Assembly: GCA_028293375.1 (NCBI GenBank)
Contig: JAQGOY010000278.1
Coordinates: forward strand, 1-44,832
Source: Verrucomicrobiales bacterium
GTDB lineage: Bacteria > Verrucomicrobiota > Verrucomicrobiia > Limisphaerales > JAQGOY01
DNA: 44,832 bases
Direction: 5' to 3'
This document shows positions 1-7,930 of this stretch, piece after piece (within the stretch, counting starts at the first letter, position 1; the number at the start of each line of letters is the position of its first letter). The notes beneath the pieces were generated by a model. It was not told the origin of the DNA. It ran no database searches and saw only the letters and a program-made list of their open reading frames with translations. The translations under genes and the position numbers were made by a program.

Positions 1-1005
1 AGAAAATATGGAGGCACCGGGCTTGGGCTGGCGATCTGCCGAAGACTGGCGCACCTGATGGGAGGGGAAATACATTTGGAAAGCGAGGCCGGGAAAGGCT
101 CGCTCTTCAGCTTTTCCCTGTTGTTTGAAAAACCCGTCTCGATGGTGCCGCTACCGCGAAAATCGCCTGGGCCAGGATCGTGCCTGGTTATCGAAGAAAG
201 CCAATTTCTTAAAAAGTCAATTGGGCACTATTTATCACAATGGTCCATAACGTGCGAGTTCCTGCAGACAACAGCACCAGATAAAATCTTCGACCTCGAA
301 AAGAAATTTGGGGAAGTCAATTTCATCGTTATATCAGAGAAGCTATGGTTAAAAGACCAGGCTTTTTGGCCGAGATGGATCAAGCAGTTGCCGAGATTAA
401 AATGTCTCCCGGTGCTGCTGCTTCTTTCGGGGAGGTCTAAAAACACCCCCAGTTTTGGGCTTTCATTATTGCAGGTTTCCAAACCGATCCGGGTGGAAGA
501 ATTCTACCGGGCCGTGCAAGTGGCGAACAGACTCTGCGATCAGTCCAACACTGCGGGAGGAAGCATTGTCGCTTCAGAGAAAAATCCGGGGGGATCGGTA
601 TTAGTGGTTGAAGACAACCCGGTTAACCAGAAATTGATTCTCCTGATGCTGAAGAAACTGGGGTTCCAGGCGGACATGGCGGAGAATGGGGAGGAGGCGA
701 TAAGAGCGGTGCATCACAAGACTTACAAGGCGATCCTGATGGACTGCACAATGCCGGTGATGGATGGGATGGAAACGACGCGACTCATCCGGCAGCGCGA
801 GGCGGCTCAACAAACGGTAGCAACGTTCATCATTGGTGTGACGGCCAATACAGGCATAGAGGACAGGGATAATTGCATTGCTGCAGGGATGGATGTTTAC
901 CTGCCAAAACCGTTAACCCTGGAGAAACTCAAAAACACGCTTTTGCGCACGGGGCCGACAGGAATTGCCGGGCCGGGAAGGCAAGGGTCAGGATTCTCTT
1001 ATTGA
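1..1005 (+). CDS. Hybrid sensor histidine kinase/response regulator, C-terminal part
   Basis: The reading frame is open from base 1, so the N-terminus lies outside the window. The first residues (GGTGLGLAI) are the G2 box of a HATPase_c domain, followed by its last strands up to about residue 40. A receiver-like segment (about residues 58-170) follows; it ends in a lysine-proline pair (SKPI) but lacks the phospho-acceptor aspartate, having VISE at the expected strand, so it looks like a pseudo-receiver. A second, complete receiver domain (about residues 218-325) starts with VVEDNPVNQ and has the acceptor Asp in [10 protein letters not shown], a Thr in VTAN and the Lys in LPKP. Such kinase-REC-REC proteins (BarA-type) usually relay phosphate to an Hpt partner; none is visible nearby. 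The sensory input is unknown because the N-terminus is missing. Confidence 0.93.
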   Translation, partial: RKYGGTGLGLAICRRLAHLMGGEIHLESEAGKGSLFSFSLLFEKPVSMVPLPRKSPGPGSCLVIEESQFLKKSIGHYLSQWSITCEFLQTTAPDKIFDLEKKFGEVNFIVISEKLWLKDQAFWPRWIKQLPRLKCLPVLLLLSGRSKNTPSFGLSLLQVSKPIRVEEFYRAVQVANRLCDQSNTAGGSIVASEKNPGGSVLVVEDNPVNQKLILLMLKKLGFQADMAENGEEAIRAVHHKTYKAILMDCTMPVMDGMETTRLIRQREAAQQTVATFIIGVTANTGIEDRDNCIAAGMDVYLPKPLTLEKLKNTLLRTGPTGIAGPGRQGSGFSY

Positions 1006-1099
1006 TTTATAGTAATGAAGAAGGAAAAAACTTTACAAACAGACCTGACAGGTCTCTGGAAATGTAGATTGCGGTGAGCAGCCAACCGACACTTCGAGG

Positions 1100-1275
1100 C
1101 AGAAAAAGGGCCGGTACGTGAGCCAACTTACGTACCGGCGCAACCAACCCATATGGAGTATTTTGCTGGCAGGGTGCTAACACAGCACCTTTAACGGGAC
1201 CACTAACCGTTCCAGCTACTCCCCCCTTGTCACCTTGCACCAATAAAATACAGCGGTTCGATAGCTGCGCAAGGG
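1100..1275 (-). ncRNA. Candidate structured RNA ending in an intrinsic terminator
   Basis: This stretch lies in a gene-free gap of 400 bp (1006-1405). Read on the minus strand it shows, in order: a stem CCTTGC/GCAAGG (1269-1274 with 1233-1238) enclosing CAGC/GCTG; a three-way junction closed by an 11-bp helix (1212-1222 pairing with 1165-1169 and 1155-1160, with an AAAA bulge); two inner hairpins (1193-1197/1207-1211 and 1173-1178/1184-1189); and a perfect 10-bp hairpin (1130-1139/1110-1119) followed by CCTTTTT. The last element has the form of an intrinsic terminator for a minus-strand transcript. No convincing ORF explains the pairing. I do not recognise a known riboswitch or ncRNA class. 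The flanking genes are on the plus strand, so it would be an independent small RNA. Confidence 0.5.
1110..1139 (-). terminator. Intrinsic terminator of the candidate minus-strand RNA
   Basis: There is a perfect 10-bp inverted repeat GCCGGTACGT / ACGTACCGGC with a 10-nt loop. On the minus strand it is followed by CCTTTTTCT. On the plus strand no T-tract follows, so the signal is directional. It could also end read-through opposing the upstream kinase gene. Confidence 0.6.
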
Positions 1276-1405
1276 AGGCGAGTTATTTTTTAAGAGATTT
1301 CTTGAGGTTGGCCGTGACTCGTTACCTGGGCGTGTTTTAGGAGCCGTTCGAGAGCGAACTCTTTCTGGTCTTGAGCGGGGTTGGTTCTTTCATTAGGATT
1401 GGGGC

Positions 1406-1849
1406 GTGAAAGCCACCATCCTGATAGCCGATTCAGACAAGTCAGAGAGCAGCCAGCTGCAACTAATGCTTGCACGTCTGGGGGTAAAAAACGGCTCCCA
1501 AGTCATGGGCGATGGGGAAACGGTAGTGGATTATTTACGGGGAAATGAAGGTTTCGATGACAAGACCCTGACGTCGATGCCAGCGATTATGTTTCTGGAC
1601 TTCCAGTTGCCCAAGGCCAACGCCTTTCAATTATTGGAATGGATTCGTGAGCGAGAGGTGTTTAACCACGTGGTGCTGATAGGAACAACAAGTTCGGAAG
1701 ATGTGGCCCACATCAACCGTTTTTTTGAAATGGGTGGAAACTACTGTTTAATGAAACCGTTGAGGAATGCCGACCTAGTGAACATTATTAACCTTTTCCG
1801 CGGTTACTGGGACATGCCTCAGGTGGCGATTCTGCCGTTCCAATATTAG
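1406..1849 (+). CDS. Single-domain response regulator (Rcp1-like receiver)
   Basis: The 147-residue protein is a stand-alone receiver domain. The acidic pair is partly replaced (ADSD near residues 8-11), the acceptor is Asp65 in FLDFQLPK, a Thr lies in GTTSS, and the conserved Lys is 117 in LMKPL. The spacing, with an extended loop between strand 2 and strand 3 (YLRGNEGFDD), resembles the Rcp1/CheY-like receivers that work as phosphorelay intermediates, often with phytochrome-type or PAS kinases. The start is GTG at 1406; no good ribosome binding site is visible. It converges on a receiver-kinase gene that ends 16 bp downstream, so the two are plausible partners, but that pairing is inference. 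Confidence 0.9.
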   Translation: MKATILIADSDKSESSQLQLMLARLGVKNGSQVMGDGETVVDYLRGNEGFDDKTLTSMPAIMFLDFQLPKANAFQLLEWIREREVFNHVVLIGTTSSEDVAHINRFFEMGGNYCLMKPLRNADLVNIINLFRGYWDMPQVAILPFQY

Positions 1850-1865
1850 AAAACTCCGGATTCGG

Positions 1866-2978
1866 CTAATTCAATGCTTTGGGGAGTTCGATCCAAAATC
1901 GACTTCCTTTATCGGGTTCAGATTCCACGCCGACCCTTCCACCCATCCTGGTGATGCTTTTAGTGACGATGGCCAAGCCGACCCCTGTTCCCGCGTATTC
2001 CGAGCCATGAAGACGTTCAAAAATCCTGAAAATCTTCTCGTGATATTCTTTGGAAATTCCGATGCCGTTATCCTGAACCCAGATGCGAACGGACTGGCCT
2101 CGATCCTCGGTTTTGATATTAACGTGGGGGGTCACGCTTTCAGGGACATATTTGCAGGCATTGGTTAAAAGATTATTGAAAACCAGGCAAAGAGTTTCCC
2201 GGTGGCCGACAATCGGCAGCATCGGCTTTTTAAGTTCGATTTTGCATTGCTTATCGATGACATCCTCCTTGAGGACGGAAATGAGATTTTGAACGAAGGG
2301 TTCGAGATCGATCTTCTCAAAGGGCAAGTCAAGGGTATTGATGCGGCTGTACTGAAGGAGGTCCTGGATCAAAACATCCATTCTTTGGGCGGATTTGGAG
2401 ATACGGTCGACGTAATCCATTTCCGAGGGGGCGAGCTTGGGGCCACAATCTTCGACCAGCGCGGTGGCGAAACCCTGGATGGAGCGCAATGGCGCCCGAA
2501 GGTCATGGGCGACGGTGTGACAAAATGTTTCGAGTTGGGCGTTCGTTTCCTTGACCGCTTCAATGGCTTCCTGGACCGCCTGGCGCTGATTATAAAGTTC
2601 AACGAAGACTTTAACTTTGGATTTCAGGGCACTGTCGGAAATGGGAAGGAAAAGATAATCGACAGCGCCGAGGGAATAACCGCGCTCGATTTCACCGCCG
2701 GTAGAGTCCATGGCAGTCACGAAAAGAATAGGAATGGTGGAGGTAACTTTGCGCTGGCGAATCATTTGCGCGGTTTCGAAGCCGTCCATCTCCGGCATGT
2801 TGACATCCAGTAAAACGACGGCGTATTCGGTATTGAGCAAAGTGCGAAGAGCTTCCTTGCCAGAGCTGACGATTACCACCTCGGCGAGTATGGAAAGCAC
2901 AGATTTGATGGCAAACGCTTTTTCAGGTCTGTCATCGACGATTAAGATTTTGGCTTTTCCAGATACCGACATTGTCAC
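1866..2978 (-). CDS. Response regulator-histidine kinase (REC-HisKA-HATPase_c)
   Basis: The 370-residue protein lacks membrane segments and is probably cytosolic. Residues 10-125 form a receiver with Asp58 in LLDVNMPEMDG. A coiled linker follows (about 125-150), then HisKA with His158 in VAHDLRAPL and a HATPase_c domain with N box (NNLLTNACKY), G1 (DNGIGI) and G2 (GTGVGLAI). The architecture matches kinases whose activity is controlled by an N-terminal receiver that takes phosphate from another kinase. Oddly, the conserved receiver lysine is Leu111 (YLFLPI), which usually stabilises the phosphorylated state. The start is GTG 2978, with an alternative ATG at 2972; neither has a strong ribosome binding site. 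It is transcribed divergently from the glycosyltransferase genes. Confidence 0.92.
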   Translation of the reverse strand: MTMSVSGKAKILIVDDRPEKAFAIKSVLSILAEVVIVSSGKEALRTLLNTEYAVVLLDVNMPEMDGFETAQMIRQRKVTSTIPILFVTAMDSTGGEIERGYSLGAVDYLFLPISDSALKSKVKVFVELYNQRQAVQEAIEAVKETNAQLETFCHTVAHDLRAPLRSIQGFATALVEDCGPKLAPSEMDYVDRISKSAQRMDVLIQDLLQYSRINTLDLPFEKIDLEPFVQNLISVLKEDVIDKQCKIELKKPMLPIVGHRETLCLVFNNLLTNACKYVPESVTPHVNIKTEDRGQSVRIWVQDNGIGISKEYHEKIFRIFERLHGSEYAGTGVGLAIVTKSITRMGGRVGVESEPDKGSRFWIELPKALN

Positions 2979-3134
2979 TCAGAAAAGCATAAGGGCAAAA
3001 TGAAACATTGGTATCAGGCAAAACGGTAAATTTCCACGTAAACGGGTGGGGGAACGGGAAGGGGTAAAAACTATTGGAAACGACCCTTTATTCCTTTAGT
3101 TTGTTTCCGGCCAGTCCAAGCAGGCTGCCGGGAA

Positions 3135-4697
3135 ATGAAGATCGTTCATATAGCGACAGTAGACGCGGAGGGAGGCGCAGCACGAGCGGCGCTGAGGCTG
3201 CACAAAGGGCTTCTGCATGCGGGGCAGGAATCAGTGATGCTGGTGAAAAAAAAGGCCTCGAACCTGTCGACGGTTTTTCAAATTGATTTTCAAGGGACGC
3301 ACGATTCGTTTTTTTACAACACGCTGCAGACTTATTGCATTGATTTCAACCGAAGTTCGCTTTCCAACACTTACTATTCGCTGGGGCATCCAGGATGTGA
3401 TTTAAGCGCGCATCCTGAAGTGAAGAAAGCGGATGTGATTCACTTGCATTGGGTGGCGGGATTCCAATCGGTTCATTCGATCTCGCGGCTGCAAAAGTTG
3501 AACAAGCCGCTGATCTGGACCTTTCACGATCAACGCCCTTTAACTGGAGGGTGCCACTTTACGGCGGGCTGCAAAAAATACACGACAGACTGTGAGAAGT
3601 GTCCGCAACTTCTGGATGACCGCAATAATTACGCTGCGACAAATCTATACGAAGCGACGCACATGCTGCACCGGGAAGAATTGGTGGTGGTCGCACCCAG
3701 CCGATGGCTGGCAAATTGCGCGCGGGAAAGCCTGTTGTATCGAGTCTCGCGAGTGGAAACCATCCCGTATGGATTGGAAACCGACGTGTTTTTCCAGGTG
3801 AACCGAAAAGCGGCACGGGAAGAAATGAAAATCCCAACGGATGGGATCTATCTTTTATTCGGGGCGGATTATGGCAGCGAAAAAAGAAAGGGTTTTTCCC
3901 TGTTGATGAGCGCGTTGCAAATCTGTTTGCAACAGCCAGCCTTTCTACAAGCGGCCGCAGAAAAGAAAATTCGAGTGCTATGTTTTGGAAGGCCAAATCC
4001 GGAACTGGTTTCCCTGGCGATCGATATCCAGAACCTGGGCTACATCAATTCAGACGAACAGATGAGACTGGTTTATGCGGCGTCCGATCTATTTTTGTTG
4101 TCGTCGCTGGAAGACAACCTGCCGAACACGATGATGGAATCGATGGCGTGCGGCACGCCGGTGCTTGGATTCAAAGTGGGCGGCGTGCCTGACCTGGTGA
4201 GGGAGGGTGTTACGGGATTCATCGCCGAGGATGTTTCGGCGGAAGGCTTTGCGGGCACCTTATTACGAGCGCTAGAAAAGAAAGAGGCTTTTGAATCGAT
4301 GGGAACAGCGGGCCGCAAAATGATGGAAGACCATTTTTCTTTGCAGAACCAGGCCAGCGCCTATCTGGAGCTTTACGAGGATGTCAGGCGCAACTTGAAA
4401 CAAAAGTGGCACCACACCTTCAACTCGAGGCTGCCGCTGATCCTTCCCGAAGCGTTGCGAAAATACACGGCAATGGCGGGGGAATCGAATGGAGAAGTTT
4501 TACGGCGAAAAGAAATCGAGAAGCGCGTGGCGACCTTGTTGACGAATTCAGGGTTACGGGAGGAGGAGATGGCGGATCTTTTAAAAAAAGTGGTGGACGA
4601 ATATGATCCACTACTGAGCGAGGAAGGACCCAGAAAAAAAAGGAGAAGGGCTTCAGGAGGTTGGTTAGGGAGAATTTTTGGAGGCCGGAAAGCGTGA
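3135..4697 (+). CDS. Glycosyltransferase family 4 (GT-B fold)
   Basis: The 520-residue protein has an N-terminal GT-B acceptor domain (MKIVHIATVDAEGGAARAAL; HLHWVAGF at about 104-110). Four cysteines at 140, 146, 153 and 156 (GGCH-x4-C-x6-CxxC) match the cysteine cluster seen in colanic-acid/WcaL-like GT4 enzymes. The donor-binding domain contains SSLEDNLPNTMMESMACGTP (about 324-342), the family's nucleotide-sugar signature, then GGVPDLV. The last 30 residues are strongly basic and unusual (GPRKKRRRASGGWLGRIF). It probably transfers a sugar during cell-surface polysaccharide or lipopolysaccharide assembly; donor and acceptor are unknown. It starts a three-gene run with two family 2 enzymes immediately downstream. 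Confidence 0.92.
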   Translation: MKIVHIATVDAEGGAARAALRLHKGLLHAGQESVMLVKKKASNLSTVFQIDFQGTHDSFFYNTLQTYCIDFNRSSLSNTYYSLGHPGCDLSAHPEVKKADVIHLHWVAGFQSVHSISRLQKLNKPLIWTFHDQRPLTGGCHFTAGCKKYTTDCEKCPQLLDDRNNYAATNLYEATHMLHREELVVVAPSRWLANCARESLLYRVSRVETIPYGLETDVFFQVNRKAAREEMKIPTDGIYLLFGADYGSEKRKGFSLLMSALQICLQQPAFLQAAAEKKIRVLCFGRPNPELVSLAIDIQNLGYINSDEQMRLVYAASDLFLLSSLEDNLPNTMMESMACGTPVLGFKVGGVPDLVREGVTGFIAEDVSAEGFAGTLLRALEKKEAFESMGTAGRKMMEDHFSLQNQASAYLELYEDVRRNLKQKWHHTFNSRLPLILPEALRKYTAMAGESNGEVLRRKEIEKRVATLLTNSGLREEEMADLLKKVVDEYDPLLSEEGPRKKRRRASGGWLGRIFGGRKA

Positions 4698-4704
4698 TTT
4701 CAAT

Positions 4705-5769
4705 ATGCCATTACCGATAGGTGTAGTTATTCCAACTAGAAATTCGATGGCCTATCTTCCGGGACACGTGGAAGCGATGGCGGCGTGGATTCATGAGGTG
4801 GAAGAGATCCTTGTCGTGGATAGCGAATCCAGCGACGGAACAGTGGAATATCTCAGAGAGAACCTGAAGCATCCCAATGTCAGGATTCTTTCCCATCCAC
4901 CAGGATTATACCAATCCTGGAATTTCGGGATCAGCCAGGTTTCGTCAAAATATACTTATATTTCCACGACAGGCGACACGATAACACTGGCAGGACTTAA
5001 GCACCTGTTGGAGGTGGCCGAAAATCTGCGTGCGGACGTGGTGATCAGCCCGCCTGAATTCAGATTTTCCGATGGGGTGGAATCATCTGCTCCGATCTGG
5101 CCCATTCATGAGATGATCCGTGTGCTCAATGTCACAGCCCCGCTGGTAGTGGAAAGGCCACGACTGTTCTGCAGCGCATTCATATTTGCGGTTGGACGAG
5201 GACTGAGCGGCATCACTGGTAGCGCGGCGAGCGACCTGTTTCTAACCAAGAGCTTGCAGGCGCGGCCGTTTCCTTGCGATTGCGGGACTGTTGGGGATAC
5301 CTTTTGGGGACTGCACCATTCGGTGGATCTGACATTTGCCATTACGCCCGAAAAGCACTCCACATTTTTATTTCACCCGAAGCATTACAACCCGAACGCA
5401 TTCGAATATAATTTGAGGTTGATTGATCGCGCGATTACTGAGGGCAAGGCACTCTTTTATGACCGCATGCAACCTGGGCTGGCAGATCAGGAGGACCGGT
5501 GGGAGCTTTTGGTATTCGACCTGTTTGACGCAATCGACCTGAAACTACGGTGCACCGTGGAGTTGGATGTCCTGCGAGATAAAAACAAATTATGGGTTTT
5601 AAATCCATTAGCCTGGCGAATGCGTTACGCACGAAACTTTTATCGACGCCAAATCAAGAAGATAACATCGGTTATCCTCAGCCAGGTGCCGTATGACAGG
5701 TCTTGGCTGGACCAAATTCATTATCACAGGCTGGCGGACCTCGTCGGCACCAAACCGACGTCGCGATGA
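4705..5769 (+). CDS. Glycosyltransferase family 2-like protein (copy 1 of a tandem pair)
   Basis: From ATG 4705 the protein has 354 residues. An upstream TTG at 4678 is possible, but ATG 4705 aligns with the start of the paralogous neighbour and lies 7 bp after the GT4 stop. The N-terminal GT-A fold shows VVIPTRNS (7-14), VVDSESSDGT (37-46) and HPPGLYQSWNFGIS (64-77). Where GT2 enzymes normally carry DXD, this protein has YISTTGDTITL (85-95). The C-terminal part contains RPFP, GTVGD-x2-WG and TPEKHSTFLFH blocks, all shared with the next gene. It probably acts with the GT4 enzyme on a surface glycan; a non-standard metal site or loss of activity cannot be excluded. Confidence 0.88.
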   Translation: MPLPIGVVIPTRNSMAYLPGHVEAMAAWIHEVEEILVVDSESSDGTVEYLRENLKHPNVRILSHPPGLYQSWNFGISQVSSKYTYISTTGDTITLAGLKHLLEVAENLRADVVISPPEFRFSDGVESSAPIWPIHEMIRVLNVTAPLVVERPRLFCSAFIFAVGRGLSGITGSAASDLFLTKSLQARPFPCDCGTVGDTFWGLHHSVDLTFAITPEKHSTFLFHPKHYNPNAFEYNLRLIDRAITEGKALFYDRMQPGLADQEDRWELLVFDLFDAIDLKLRCTVELDVLRDKNKLWVLNPLAWRMRYARNFYRRQIKKITSVILSQVPYDRSWLDQIHYHRLADLVGTKPTSR

Positions 5770-6752
5770 CTGAAAGATTGCCTGTAGGAATCGTGGTTCC
5801 CACGCGGAATTCGCGTCAGCTTTTAACCAATCACCTTCAAATGTTGAAGGGGTTGGAGAGTCATGTTTTTGAAGTGGTGGCGGTGGACAGCGAATCCACG
5901 GACGGAACATTGGAGCTGCTCGAGCAGCACGAAGGGAAGACCCAATGGACAGCGCTGGCACATCCCCGGGGGCTTTACCAATCGTGGAATTTCGGAATCT
6001 CTCGAGTTGCGGCTGCCTACACCTATATTTCCACGGTGGGCGATTCCATCACGCTGGAAGGACTTCAGCATCTGGTTCGAGTTGCGGAGGAATTCCAAGC
6101 AGACGTGGTGATCAGCAAACCCGTTTTTGTTAATGAGGGAGGGGGCAAAACAGAAGAAACCTTTTGGCCGATAGACGATATTCTCACTTCGCTCCGAATA
6201 AACCAGCCGGTTTTGCTATCGCGTTTCGAGGCTTTCGTATTTGCCATGGTGAACACGGGGGGAGCCATCCTTGGCAGCTCGGCGAGTAACTTGTATCGAA
6301 CCTCCATGTTGAAATCACGGCCCTTTCCGGTGAATTTCGGGACGGTGGGAGACGGGGGTTGGGGGATGATGAACTCTTTTGAAGCGAGGATCGCAGTGAC
6401 CCCTGAGAAATTCAGCACGTTCCTGCATCATGAAAAAAGCTATTCGCTGGAGGAATATCGGGTAAACGATCTCCCTTTAATATTGTTGAAGGCGGCGCGG
6501 GAAACGCTGGAAAGGCGGATTCTGGAGCACCCCGAAGAGCTTGATCTGATCAAGGAGTTACGGTTGATGGAAATGGCAAATCTGGAGGAGAGCGCTCTGG
6601 TTTGCCAAATGAGCCTGGAAAAAGTCCGAAATTCTTCGATGCCCTGGATTCTCAACCCGGAGGGATGGAAAGCTCGTGCGAGGCGCGTGACATTGAGGAA
6701 ACAACTCGGTGAGTTGAAAAGAGAGGCTTTGGCGCGATTACAGAGGACCTGA
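5766..6752 (+). CDS. Glycosyltransferase family 2-like protein (copy 2 of a tandem pair)
   Basis: The ATG at 5766 overlaps the stop codon of the previous gene (ATGA), indicating translational coupling; a longer frame from TTG 5703 is unlikely. The 328-residue product repeats the blocks of its neighbour: IVVPTRNS (9-16), AVDSESTDGT (39-48), GLYQSWNFGIS (69-79), YISTVGDSITL, RPFP, GTVGD and VTPEKFSTFLHH. The pair clearly arose by tandem duplication and has diverged mainly in the C-terminal third, where this copy has a charged helical region (ILEHPEELDLIKELRLME). As in copy 1, the usual DXD is replaced by VGDS. A surface glycan role is inferred from the operon. Confidence 0.88.
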   Translation: MTERLPVGIVVPTRNSRQLLTNHLQMLKGLESHVFEVVAVDSESTDGTLELLEQHEGKTQWTALAHPRGLYQSWNFGISRVAAAYTYISTVGDSITLEGLQHLVRVAEEFQADVVISKPVFVNEGGGKTEETFWPIDDILTSLRINQPVLLSRFEAFVFAMVNTGGAILGSSASNLYRTSMLKSRPFPVNFGTVGDGGWGMMNSFEARIAVTPEKFSTFLHHEKSYSLEEYRVNDLPLILLKAARETLERRILEHPEELDLIKELRLMEMANLEESALVCQMSLEKVRNSSMPWILNPEGWKARARRVTLRKQLGELKREALARLQRT

Positions 6753-6808
6753 AGTGGAACTACTTCTAGGCTTTACGACGCTCGGTCTTTGTCCCCACTA
6801 TTTGGAGA

Positions 6809-7915
6809 ATGGTAGCTCTTGAATCCAGCAAGCTCTTTAGCGGGTTGACTCAGGCAGAAATCGATATCCTGAAGCCGACCGCTGTTGAATTGACTTTCGC
6901 GGCGGGCCTGGAAATTTTTAAAGAAGGAGACCGGGGCGATGGGATGTATGTGGTGAAGAGCGGGTTGGTGGAAATCAGCGCGGTGCTCAAAAAAGGAGAA
7001 CCCCGAATACTTTCAAAACTGACCGAGGGGGAGTTTTTTGGAGAAATGGCTGTCCTGGATAATGAACCGCGTTCTGCAACAGTTAAAACCGCTGAAGATT
7101 GTGTTATTTATTTCATTTCCAGCGAGGAATTGCGGCGAATGCTGGAGAAATTACCCCGGCTGTCCACCTGCCTGATCAAGGAAATTTCCCGCCGACTGCG
7201 CGAGTTCAACCGGCAGTACCTGGAAGAAACCCTGCAAACCGAACGGCTGGCGATTATCGGCCGTTTTGCGAGATCCATCGTTCACGACTTGAAGAACCCA
7301 CTGAACATCATCGGCATTTCAGCCGAAATGTCGGGAATGGAATCCGCGACGCCAGAGATGCGATTAGCGGCGAGAAACCGGATTCGAAAGCAGGTGGAGC
7401 GGATCAGCAACATGGTGAACGAGCTTTTGGAATTCACGCGTGGCTCGCAAACTTCCTTCGTGCTGGCCCCGGTGGACTGGCCCACATTCGTGCAACAGAC
7501 AGTGGATGATATTCGTCCGGAAGTGGGATTGAAGTCAGTGACGATAGAATATGTGAATCAACCCCCGCAAATCGAGGTTCAGTTAAACCCGGAAAGAATG
7601 GCGCGGGTGTTCCAAAACCTGGCGCACAACGGCACAGATGCGATGCCGGAAGGGGGACGATTATTACTCAAATTTAGAATTCAGGACAAAGAAGTTATTA
7701 CAGAGATGGAAGATACAGGGGAAGGAATCGCTCCTGAAATAGCCGACGAGTTGTTCGAGGCCTTTGTGACGTTTGGCAAAGCGCATGGAACGGGGCTTGG
7801 CCTGAGCATTTGCAAAAAGATTGTGGAAGATCACCAGGGCAGAATCTATGCGCGGAACGAGCAAGGGCGCGGCGCCATTTTTGCGTTTCACCTGCCGATA
7901 TACCAAGGGTCCTGA
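6809..7915 (+). CDS. Cyclic-nucleotide-binding-domain histidine kinase
   Basis: The 368-residue protein has no membrane segments. Residues 5-130 form a CRP-type cyclic-nucleotide-binding domain with the phosphate-binding-cassette signature FGEMAVLDNEPRSATV (77-92), keeping the Glu and Arg that contact cyclic nucleotide in the family. A helix (about 130-150) leads to HisKA with His159 in IVHDLKNPL. HATPase_c shows NLAHNGTDAM (N box), DTGEGIAPEI (G1) and GTGLGLSICKKI (G2). The layout suggests a cytosolic kinase controlled by cAMP or cGMP, with phosphate passed to an unlinked regulator, since no receiver is adjacent. The ATG at 6809 lies almost on top of a GGAG sequence, so the true start could be slightly different. 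mutL follows after 15 bp. Confidence 0.92.
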   Translation: MVALESSKLFSGLTQAEIDILKPTAVELTFAAGLEIFKEGDRGDGMYVVKSGLVEISAVLKKGEPRILSKLTEGEFFGEMAVLDNEPRSATVKTAEDCVIYFISSEELRRMLEKLPRLSTCLIKEISRRLREFNRQYLEETLQTERLAIIGRFARSIVHDLKNPLNIIGISAEMSGMESATPEMRLAARNRIRKQVERISNMVNELLEFTRGSQTSFVLAPVDWPTFVQQTVDDIRPEVGLKSVTIEYVNQPPQIEVQLNPERMARVFQNLAHNGTDAMPEGGRLLLKFRIQDKEVITEMEDTGEGIAPEIADELFEAFVTFGKAHGTGLGLSICKKIVEDHQGRIYARNEQGRGAIFAFHLPIYQGS

Positions 7916-7930
7916 TCCAAGCCTCCTGCG

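Noticed and set aside
1230-1275. A GGTTCGATAGC sequence resembling a tRNA T-loop
   Set aside because: The base after the loop does not pair as required, and no acceptor stem or anticodon arm can be formed.
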